Origin: Pomacea canaliculata
Taxonomy: Eukaryota > Mollusca > Gastropoda > Architaenioglossa > Ampullariidae
DNA length: 64,000 nt
Assembly: GCF_003073045.1 (NCBI RefSeq)
Contig: NC_037593.1
Location: 23,307,868-23,371,867, forward strand
Direction of reading: 5' to 3'
The notes under the pieces were generated by a model. The model made no database searches, had not been told where the DNA came from, and saw only the letters and a list, made by a program, of their open reading frames with translations. A program made the position numbers and the translations under genes. Position 1 is the first letter of the stretch, and the number at the start of each line of letters is the position of its first letter. Of this stretch, positions 25,763-35,830 are shown piece after piece.

Positions 25763-26497
25763 GTGGAGTATCAGTCTTCATCAACACAAATGCCACAAAC
25801 ATCACAACAATGGCGAGCAGAGAAGCGACCCGCAGTGGATCGAGGTCTATCATCTTCAAGCCAGTATTGCAAGGCAAGAGTGAAGCCCTCGGACTCCATC
25901 TAAGCACAAAATATAATAATAGGAAATTACTGAAGATGTGAGTCATGAGTTTCATAGATTTTTCTGGAACATAGTTCAGAGCCGAGAGAGACCATATTGT
26001 TTGCTGCAAACTTGTCAACAAAACTGTGAACGGTAGCCGAGGACCAGAAGAGCAGTAAACAAGTGTCGGGTGATGCTCTCATCCAAGGAGTCGCCATTTG
26101 TGGTCAGTGATAAAATGCTGATATCAATCAAATGAGACATTACAGAAGCACAGGTGTGGAGGAACAGGTGATTGTATTTTTTCTTGTGAGTAATAATTTC
26201 CCATGTTTCGTTGATTGGTTTGCTGCTTGTTGCTATTATTTTCTAAATATCTGTGTTCACTGTCTAAACATGTGTTCACGCTGATGAGAGTTCGTCTCTA
26301 TGGTTCGCTATTCCTGTGTCATCGGAGTACAAGTCTTCAAAAAGAGATTGCTTGTTATTGTGTACTTCCTGGACTGTGAACAGTGTTCAGACATCAGATT
26401 TAGTCACGTGTCAGTCTCGCCGAGTGACGTAAGCCAGCGGCTGTCCGCCAAAAATAACGAGACTGCGGCACTTTGATGTTAGACTGAGCATTTTGAG

Positions 26498-26503
26498 AAT
26501 AAA
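26498..26503 (+). terminator. Polyadenylation signal of the class B receptor
   Basis: AATAAA about 735 bases after the stop codon, followed within 25 to 60 bases by GT-rich sequence (TGTTTGTTGTCTG, GTGTGTGTGTG), the usual downstream element. Confidence 0.6.
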
Positions 26504-27445
26504 GTCTGTTTGTTGTCTGATACTCTTAAGCTAGGTGTGTGTGTGTGAGACAGAGAGAGAAAGAAATTTGTGTCTGCTGCGAGTCTGCCAGGTTATTTGT
26601 ATGTCTGTAAATTAATATGTGTGTGTGTTTGTGTGTGACTTACTATTACACCTTCAGCCCTGTAACATAAGCAAAAAATGACATCTCAAACAGAACCGGA
26701 AGTTACACACGTGTTGCTCCAGACAACAACGGATCACACGTGTAAATGAAAGCACACAAGCGGAACACACTCAGTATTTTATTACTCACGGTCTGAAAGC
26801 CTCAACCTGCCCAGTTAAATGTTAGAAACCAAGAGACATGCTGCAATGCTGGCTTCTTCTTGGCAGACAGGCAAATTATAATTATCTCTAATTAGTGATG
26901 CTGATCATAAATCTCCCTGATAAGTATCGAGACTGTGAAGGGCGAGGTGTAGATGAATCGTCTGTTGCTCTTGTAATTCTCGGAAACAACATCTCCATCT
27001 CAGTGAGCGGCCTGCTGACAGTTACTGAATGCACCCGTCCACACACAGCCACGAGTACGGGTGCTTTTCTGAAAAATAAACAACAGAATTGTGACCCAAA
27101 CAAAGTCTCGCCTAAAACAATAAACAAAGACATGCTTTAAACGTTGTTGACATCATGGTATCCAGGCAACGTCTCAGTAAGTTGTGAGTAAACACCACAA
27201 GCCTAAACATTCACACCCGCTTACAAATGTTCCAGTGGCTGGGACCTTCCTTGATGTGTAAACCTCAAGCCCTTTGTGTTTACTTTCTATTTCACACACA
27301 ATAAACACACATGGTGTACATGAGAGTACACACAGTGAGAACAACATGCAAGGAAAGGAATTTGTTTCTTCATTACCTTTTTTTCAATTTGTCTACATTT
27401 ATAAACAAACAAGAAAGCCTAAAATTTTTGGCAATTAACAGATCA
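26504..27445. other. Intergenic spacer between convergent receptor genes
   Basis: No gene seen. Short TG runs and AT-rich sequence only; open frames on both strands at about 26890-27140 mirror each other and show no coding features. Confidence 0.5.
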
Positions 27446-27451
27446 TTTATT
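27446..27451 (-). terminator. Possible polyadenylation signal of the class A receptor
   Basis: AATAAA on the minus strand, 314 bases past the stop at 27765 and about 145 bases past the alternative stop at 27595. Confidence 0.4.
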
Positions 27452-27764
27452 TTTGCTGGTATTTCGTTCTTAAAGGAGGAAAGGCTATATATATATTGGA
27501 GTAAGACAAAACATGACAGAGCCACTTAATGTATTTGAATATTTACTGATATATACAGAATATGTACTGATGCCTTGTGGGGGAATCCCGTTGCTCAAGT
27601 GTCAACAGACTTACGAGTGCCTGGTGGCTCGTTGTAGCTGTCCCTTGGCTCTTTGTCTTTCTCAGCTCTGGCGGCATCATGGGCAAGGTTCTTCCAATGG
27701 GTCTTGACCTTTTCCTTTCTGCTGACCTCCGGCGATGAGGCTGTCGAGGAGTAAGAGAAGTGCG

Positions 27765-28893
27765 TCATCTTGCGGCGAACAGCCCGGACGACACTGTCAT
27801 GGCGCTCGTTCTGCTGCTCCCTCTGCGGCGGACCTCTTCCTCCCGCTCCTCCCGCTCCTCCAGACTGGGTCCGCCCTGCGACCTGCGCAGAGTGTCCAGC
27901 CACACCTGAACCATGTCTTGCAGCCTCACCTTCTCCCCGTTCTTGTCCACCTGAATCACCATGTCCGCCATTTTAGATTTTCGCCGAGTCGCATCCCGGA
28001 CACGTGGCTGGTCGCCCTCGTCGTTGGACCCCACAGATGATGTCGAGCGCTTTTGGAACCGCACGGGGGACGATTTTCTGCTGCCACTGTGCCTTGACCC
28101 TGTCCCTTGCTCGTGGTCTGTGTCCGGCTCCACTGTAGCATCCTGGCAGTCGTTCCCCGACAACCACAGGTTCAGTTGGCGCGAGAGGAAAGACTGACCG
28201 GCGTACTCGTCCTCGTGCTTTTCCTCCACAACTTCCTGGGGCTGGGGTGGCTCGGGTCTTTTCAAATTCCAAAAGGCGTGCCGCTTCCAGTCGGCTCTCT
28301 CCGGTCTCTTCCTCTGCTCCTCCTCCGTCTCCGAACCGCCCAAGGAAGGTTCGTCGCCATACCAACAAGACTTCAGCCTCCGTCGTCTGCTCGCCGTGGC
28401 CTCCTCGCTCTCTTCCTCCTCGTCATACCCTCTGGAGCGCTGGTCACGTGATAGGCTCCTATCTTTCTTTATTTTTGGCCATCTGCTCCCCGAGGATGTG
28501 TCAGAGGACAGACCTTTCTTATTCCTGTCGGAGAGAAGACTTGCAGTTCAGATGTAGGTATGGATTTCTCTCTTTATCTCTTTATATATATCAACACAAA
28601 TACAACAAATATGTCCACTTTCTAAATATCATCACCTGACGATTACGTGGAGGGGTTTCCTTCCACATGACCACCCCTTGATTGGTCAGTTAGCAGAAAG
28701 GAAGGACACATATCACATAACCCCGTCCATACTGTGGACTAGGTAAATACAAGGTTAATTGTCAACTTTGGCCATCCATTGCTTTTTTATCCTACAAGAC
28801 ACTCCGACTCTCATTTTTCCATTCTTGTGGGTTTTCTTTTTTAAACAGCGCATTGAGATCCTTGTCCAGCGGGGAAATGCACTAATTATCAAG

Positions 28894-28948
<55 letters not shown>

Positions 28949-30759
28949 ACTAACCTGCTCTGGTCTCCGTGCATGCCTTGCCCACACATTGCCTTCTTAA
29001 GGGAGCGCTTGAGGGCGAGGTCAAAGACCAGCAGGATGACCCAGTTCATGCAGGAGTTCAACATCATTAGGAAGAACGCCACCTGGTGAACGACAGGAGA
29101 CCCCTTGATGGTGCGATCAACCAAGGAGACGACGAGGAAGGGCAGCGATAAGAGCAGACGACAGAGGTTGATGACGACCAGCCCCCAGGCAAAGCGCAGT
29201 TCCCGCTTGCTGATGGGGGACTCCAAGGGCACATCAATCGTCCCCTTCCGCTTGTATGTGGGCCGCAGGCGGAAGTCCCTGTCCCTCTCACCCTCCTCCC
29301 TGTCTAGGTCCCTGAGGCTCATGACTGCCTCGTTCCTCAACTCCAGGGCGCGCGCTGTTCTGTAAATCTGAGCAAGAGCCCAATAGAAGGCAAGAGTTCT
29401 CTGAGTGCAGAATTATGCGTCCTTCTCACCCTCCCGTCAACAATAACAGATAAACTAATAATAAATAACCAATAGTGTGTAAAAGCCAAAGGAAAGCTAG
29501 AGACCAAAAGAAAACAGCGGCTTGGGATGACATTTTATTTTTTAAAAAAGCCTTCATCGCCTCTTTATAAAGGGAGGCTATCCTGGTATCCTTACGCAAC
29601 TGTTGTCAAGCAAGTGTAGTCTCCCTTTCTTCCCTATATTGTTTTCTTAAATCTGCGAATTGGTGGGACAAGCCTCGCCCCTGAGCTGAACGTTTGGTCA
29701 GACTTTAATTTATTTACTTTGTCTGACTGAAAAGAACAACAAAGAATTTCGAAACTTTTTGCAGCATGGCACGTGAGGCTAACACCGATGAAAGTGTTTC
29801 TTTTTTTAACCTTTTTTTTTTCATTCCTATCAATAAAAATTAAAAAGAAAAATGATTTTGTTGCCGTTGATTACTTTCCCCTGATTCTCAAGCTACATTT
29901 CGCGTGTGACAGTCACGAACCTCGTACACTATGCAGAAAATGCTCCCACAGATGACGATCAGAAGGACGAGGCCGATGGCGGAGATGTAGTAACTCTCTT
30001 TGCGGTTGTACGTGCAGATGTGAAGAACAGGGTCCAGGTGAAAGGTGTGATCGAGCAAGGTAGGCAATGTACCCACGAGTCCCCCCACCCAGATCGACAG
30101 GGTAATGATGATGCAGACCTCTTTACCAAAGAGAAAGTCAAACCACGTCCTCTTGCACAGATATAAGTACCTGAAGACAAGATTGACATGCGTATTTCCG
30201 TTGTCAAAAACGTTCAAAATAAAAAACACGATACATTATTCATTATTATTTCGTCTAGCATGTTATTTTGTTTCTTTCTGCTGAGACAGACATTTTTTTA
30301 GGTGATAATAAATTAAAACACACACACGCAACCGCCGGTGTACCTTGACCATCTGTCTAGCCCACACCTGTTTAAGGTGAGAACGAAGAGCGACAAGACG
30401 ACGGACCAGCCAGCGGCGATCAGAAAGATGCCGTTTAATTTGCAACTGAGCCCCTTGACCATCCAATCGTCGCTGAGCGCCAGGTGGATGACAAAGAAGA
30501 GGACGACATAGCCGGACAGGATGAGGTCAGCTGCCACCAGACTGCACAGGAAGAGGTAGTGCGCCAAGTGCAGGCGGCGGAAGATCAGCACGCAGACCAA
30601 GATGAAGCTGTTGCCAAGGACGCCCATGATGACGATGCTCACCCCCAGCACCACCAACACCAGACGAGCGCGGTCGTCGATCTGTGGCGAGTGATGTTTG
30701 TCTGGGACAGGCGGGGATGTCGTGTTGGTGAGCGTCGTGTTCATCATCACCTTCGACAT
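27765..30759 (-). CDS. Orphan class A GPCR, melatonin-receptor/moody-like
   Basis: Four exons: 30759-30368, 30170-29921, 29367-28955 and 28524-27765, encoding 604 residues. NTT sites near the N-terminus; TM1 about 32-57 with GNS; TM2 with LVAADL; TM3 cysteine SCKLNG pairs with the loop cysteine of HICTYN. The TM3 motif NRY (130-132) is created across the first splice junction (AACAG|GTAC). NRY in place of DRY plus the ICTYN loop recalls melatonin receptors and the moody/Tre1 group; this placement is a family-level inference. TM6 and TM7 diverge: no CWxP, and NPxxY is replaced by NSCMNWVILLVF. Signalling at the plasma membrane is expected, ligand unknown. Exon 4 adds a charged, Ser-rich tail of about 250 residues. 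In its last 80 bases another frame looks more protein-like and runs to 27595, suggesting a one-base error. The start is the ATG before two NTT sites; upstream in-frame sequence lacks an ATG. Confidence 0.85.
28894..28948. repeat. (TTG)n / (AAC)n microsatellite at a splice donor
   Basis: About 18 TTG units, AAC on the transcribed strand, lying in intron 3 of the class A receptor and starting only seven bases past the donor at 28955. Confidence 0.95.
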
Positions 30760-31199
30760 CGTGGCACGTGCTGCCCTACAGGCTTGCTGCCAGCAATTGA
30801 TGCACCCGACAAAGACATACCCGGACTGGGATGAGAATGCAGTAGGTATCAATCAATTAATCAATCAACATCAATCAATTAATCACCCAACTGATCGTAG
30901 TAAGTCTGCTGATCAGGGTACAAATTAAAAAAGTGAACCAAACCAAACTCTCTCGAGAAAGGTTTTCATTCAAGATGTCAACGAGAAAGCTGCGATGGAA
31001 AACAAAGTTGTTGTTACAAGATGTGTGTGTGTGTGAGAATATGTGTGTGAGAGAGAGAATGAAGGAGAGAGTGTGTGTTTGAGTGTTTAAGTTGTGTTTG
31101 TCTGTGTGTGTCTGTATCGTCTGCAATGAAGTGTTTAGCGAGTGAGCAGACCTACGAATGTCTCCAGGTCCCATGATCATGGCATCTTGACACGGAATA

Positions 31200-31660
31200 T
31201 ATTTTTGTTTTGTTTTTAATCTGAAGTGACTTCACTGGGTGTGACACCAAAAGTTCAGGACAATCAATCTAATTTCACGAAAAGGGTTTTCAAGAAAAGT
31301 TACCTGGACATGTAGACAGAATTACCAAAACCACCAGCGGAACCTCCAGCATGTCGGAAAGCTTGCTGTGACAATCAGCAGCAGGCGGAGCGTGTCTGGT
31401 GCACGCAGCCTGACGCGTGACGCCACGAGCAGAGCGACACGCCGCGTGCACAATGACGTCAAAGATACGCACTCTTATCGCCTGTGCGATACAGTGTTCA
31501 CCATGTTCACAGTGTTCACAAAAGTCTTCTCACCTGCCCTTCAGCAGCCACAACACCTGCCATTAACAAATTTATTTATTCATTTGTTTTTTGCCTGCAA
31601 CCACGGAGTTTTTATATATATAATGTAACTTCGTGACTGCAACTGGTGGTTGTTGTTGGG
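31200..31660. other. No supported gene
   Basis: Upstream flank of the class A receptor. AG- and TG-rich stretches lie just to the left (31020-31110). No start, splice pair or open frame that I can support. Confidence 0.4.
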
Positions 31661-31664
31661 GGAG

Positions 31665-31868
31665 TTACGGCCCTTGATTGTTGCAAGCAGTGGTTACGGC
31701 CCTTGATTGTTGCAAGCAGTGGTTACGGCCCTTGATTATTTCAAGCAGTGGTTACGGCCCTTGATTGTTTCAAGCAGTGGTTACGGCCCTTGATTGTTTC
31801 AAGCAGTGGTTACGGCCCTTGATTGTTTCAAGCAGTGGTTACGACTCTTGATTGTTTCAAGCAGTGGT
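31665..31868. repeat. Minisatellite, 29-base unit, seven copies
   Basis: Seven near-identical copies of a 29-base unit (core TTACGGCCCTTGATTGTTTC), starting at 31665, 31694, 31723, 31752, 31781, 31810 and 31839, plus a partial eighth. The first two units carry TTGC where later ones carry TTTC, and the last has ACGACT for ACGGCC, so the variants are ordered along the array. Confidence 0.95.
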
Positions 31869-32631
31869 TAAATTGTATTCTACGAGTGTGGCGAGAGTAG
31901 TGCGCCGTATAAAACAAAAATGTAGATATCACCAAAGAAATGAATGTGACGTATCTGATGTATTACCAGACTTACATGGCTGCCTTAACATTGTGCACTT
32001 GTCTACCTGTTTCTTCAGTCACCTGGCGTTATGAATACAAGACACCAGGATCACCTGCTTCGTAAATACAATGCTTCAGTGTGGGTGGGTGGGTAATACA
32101 GGGGTAGTGAGGTTGTGGGTAGGTATTTCTATATTGTTTAAAGAACTGTAATTATAGTATCAAAGTCTGTTGGTTTGTAGTATACTAACATTTTGTTGTT
32201 TTGTTTTTCTGTTTGTCTGTACTGTATTCTAGAGCCCAGTGCTTGGAGCAATGATGTCCCGTCTTTCTCTCTCTCTCTAGTTTGCTACGTGCTCGGGTAC
32301 TTGTGTAATTGTGTTACGGGTATACATTCTCTCGTCCCTCAACAATCCCATTCAACCGTCTTTTGACACAAAGCTCACATAGTTTCACGCTCCGTTGAGC
32401 GTCACGAAGAGTCCTATTAGTAACAGTTGTAAACAGCAACTATGTCGGCTAAACGTTTATAGTAACCAAGCTTGCAAAAGACCAACACACTTCAACCGTC
32501 TTTATTGTCAGTCCTGAACTGTACCCGAGTGTGTGTGTGTGTTTTATTTTCTCTCTCTCCGAGTGTGTGTGTGTGTGCTTTCAGTTCAGACGTCAAGCCT
32601 TCATATCTCATTCTCTCCCTTTTGTTTCCAG

Positions 32632-32769
32632 AACAGTCCCAGCTGCCACTGGGATTTTTCTCTCTCGCGTTAACAGCAGATGACAGTTGGTCTGAAGCTG
32701 AAATCCGCCAGATAATAAGAACTATCTTGCTCAGGAGAAACATGAGAGAAACATTGAGTTTACTGACGG
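32632..32769 (+). CDS. Candidate internal coding exon, gene unknown
   Basis: A 138-base open exon with a polypyrimidine tract and acceptor (TTTTGTTTCCAG) and a consensus donor (ACGG|GTGAGT). It is phase 1 on both sides, so it could be inserted or skipped without breaking a frame. It reads as an amphipathic helical segment, including DDSWSEAEIRQIIRTILL. I recognise no family and cannot name neighbouring exons; it may be an exon of a plus-strand gene toward 35-40 kb. Confidence 0.35.
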
Positions 32770-33079
32770 GTGAGTCTGTGTTCACACGTATGAGACTCAC
32801 CTGCTGGAATATTTAGTGCTCTGGAACCCAGGGTGGGACAACCGACATTGATTAATGTTTTCGGGAGAAAATTATCGACCTACGGCCATGCAAAGAAGGG
32901 AAGTAAGACTGGCAACGTGAAGAAAGGGTGGGTGAGGCTGTGAACCCCGAGTTATCGAAATAGAGGAGGCTTGCCGAGACGTGGTAGGCAACGACAGCGA
33001 CGATGAAATATCTGCAGGGTTCCAAATGGAAAACAGTCTTGACCAATACTGAGGTTGTCCACGTCAAAAGAAATCTGAG

Positions 33080-35229
33080 AGATAAAAGAAGAAAGAATAA
33101 AATATTAATTAAACATTGAAGCAATCGTCCATTAGAACCGTTACGTCTATGAACACCTGTTTAATATTATTAACAGACTTGACTGGTGTGAAGAGGGTGG
33201 TTTCCATATCCCTTCTCTCTTTCTCTCTTCCTCGTTTCCTGTCGTTTCCTTCCTGTCCACACACTTTCTCAAGTCTCACTTGTCATTTGTCTTTGTCATG
33301 ACACTCGTGTTTCTTATCAAGCGCCAGGAAGTAGAGTTTGATTAGTTTTTGAATAATCTCTGTGTTCGACTTCTACATTATGAGCACACGTGACCCTCCA
33401 GACACTCTTAGCGCCCTTTGTTAGTCTCCAGGTGTTGTATATCTCACCTGTCTCGTGCCCCTGGCGTAACCTGACGAGTGGGGTCTCTCTGTGTCATTCG
33501 TTGTAAATAACAGTTTACACTCTGCACCCTCCCCAAGAAATGGAAAGAGTGATGATTTCTTCTTTCCCTTTCCTGGGTGGAGGAGGAGGAGGAAGGATGG
33601 GGAGACTGTTTAATGTCTGACGATATTTTCAAATATTAATTCAAGCATGGAAAAACCAACGGACTTGGTGTGTAATGAAATCCCAAGGTAGATAAGAAGT
33701 CACGTGACTGTGTGTCAGTGGGGATGAGGACCAGAGGCTTGCTTCCAGATGGCATCAGTGCCACCTGAACTCTGGAGCAGGCAGCAGGCACACGCTGTCT
33801 TCCTATTGCAAGTGGAAAATGTGCTGCAACCCGTGGTAAATTATTTACAAGTCGCCATGTTGGCTGCCTCCAGAGAATTAAAACTGCATTTCTCGCCTCA
33901 CTCGTCATCCTGCAGTCAAACAAGCTGCGCGAGGTGTGCATGGCTGCTTCACGGGGGACTGGGGTGGGGTCCTGGGAAACTGCTGCTGCTTCTGCTTGCC
34001 TGTTCATTTTTCTTTCTCTCTCTCTCTTTCTCTCTATCTCTGTGTTAGAGAGAGAGAGAATAATTGCTCGAGGGTGAAAGGATGGAGTGACCCAAACACA
34101 CAAACCTCTTCGTAAGCATGCTAGTGAGCGAGAGAGAGAGAGAAAGCCAAAGGGTGTTTGAAAGGAAGGAATGAGCAAGAAAGATATAATGACATGACAT
34201 ATTTCGAATACCTGGCTGCCTCACTAAGTAAGGGTGTCGGTGTCTCCTTAAACCATTAGTGTAAATAGTGACAGATGGCATGCCAGAGTTATAGCATGAT
34301 TTCGAAATCAACAGACGTATTTTTAAGTTGCCAAAAGTACTATAGACTTAGGAACATGTCAACATAGACATAAATGTTTGTAGTAGTGCCCATCCCAGGC
34401 TCGCGCACACACACACACTAACACTCACGCACTCATACACACATCTCCCACACATTCCACACACACTCTCTTACACACAAACATAACACATGCACTCTCT
34501 CACACAGCCTTTCTCTCTCACACACACACACTATCCTCCCCTCACACACACACACAGAGGTTACTGTCAGTGGTTGTTCGGACTACTCAACTACTCAACT
34601 ACTCAACTACTCAACTCCGTTCTCTCACCAGTTCAGACAAGGATGTCTTTCATCTGCTTTTTATAACTGTGGAGCTACACACTACCTACATTCCTATACG
34701 CTGTGCATGTGTGTGAGCGAGAGATAAGGGCTAGAAGAGAGAAAAAAGAGAGAAAACTAATATTTATGTATGTGTGTGTGAGAGAGAAAGAGGGCAAAAG
34801 AGAAATAGAAACTAGTATTTTACCTAAGAGGACGGAGCTGCGTGTGTACCTTGTGTCTAAGAACTCCTGTTAATTATCTTAATGCTGGGTGTTGTTCACT
34901 GCCGTCTCTTGCTGTAAGTGAACACCACAATATTTGTAGCCACAGACTATTTCTGACCTGGCAAGAGAACTCTCTCTACCTGTTCTTCGGTTCTTGCCCC
35001 TCTTTCCTTCAACCCCGAGTTGTTTATTTTTCCCCTTCGGATCATTAGCCTAGCCATTATTTTCCTTTTTTTTTTTTTCATTGATTTTCCCCCTTTTATT
35101 CATTTTGACTTTTATTAAGCAGCAATTAAACAAACAAAACTGAGAAAGTGTTCAATTAAAACTGCGAACTGGGGACCGGGTGGAAACAGGATATCATAGC
35201 AGGATGTTTACTATCCCACCCGCTCTCAC
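33080..35229. other. Low-complexity stretch without a supported gene
   Basis: Mostly CT/AG and CA low-complexity sequence, including a CTACTCAA-type tandem run at about 34578-34616 and AG runs around 34020-34145. Open frames here follow the repeats and are not called. Confidence 0.45.
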
Positions 35230-35530
35230 CAACTCCATGAGAGAAAGAGGGAGGGGCGGGGTTGGCAAAAAAAGAGAGAGCCAAGGCCTCAACGCCTAAA
35301 AGTCAACGCCGTCACCACCCGTCACGTGACCCGGAGCGCGAGCCGCAGGGTATCTCAGGCGGCGTCGTGAAGTGTGCGCGCGCACTGGAGGCGGGTGTGG
35401 GTGACGTGCGCACGACGCGACTTCGCGGATTAACAGAGTGCAGGCGTGCGTGTCGTCACGCTGACTGGCGCCGGTGGGTAGTCTCCCCCACCTCTACCCG
35501 AGATCCACCCACCCCCACCTTGTGGCTCTG
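35230..35530 (+). promoter_or_regulatory. CpG-rich promoter-like block
   Basis: Dense CpG sequence with E-box CACGTG sites (about 35321) and GCGCGC runs, unlike its AT-rich surroundings. A good donor, CAAAG|GTAAGTG, lies at 35817. It may be the promoter and first untranslated exon of the plus-strand gene at 39353; this is inferred from position. Confidence 0.35.
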
Positions 35531-35830
35531 ATCGCCGCACCCAGTCAGTGAAGCAATGGCACCACATGGTGGCAACAGCTCACGGTGTCAGTCGTGCACC
35601 ACAGCACCAGTCCTCCAGATCTTCCTCCCACCTTTACTCCCCCAGTCCTGAAAGTTGGGTGCCGTCTACTATCTGCGTTTCCATAGCAACAGCAGCTGAG
35701 AAGTGTCTCGTGGATACACCTGGCAGGTTTCTTCAAGCTACCCACGATACCCGGTAACCAGGACCCTTGTGTCGACCTGAAGACTTGTCTTCCGACAACC
35801 ACTGCTGAGTCACAAAGGTAAGTGTCTGTC

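Noticed and set aside
31665-31868. Regular 29-base repeats as a CRISPR array
   Set aside because: Units are contiguous with no spacers and the genome is eukaryotic; it is a minisatellite.
32952-33074. Minus-strand terminal exon candidate (ISFDVDNLSIGQDCFPFGTL) after a strong acceptor
   Set aside because: Good acceptor and plausible peptide, but no upstream exon found within 3 kb, so not listed as a gene.
33636-34178. 180-codon minus-strand open frame
   Set aside because: Runs through AG/CT low-complexity sequence, lacks splice sites and looks compositional.
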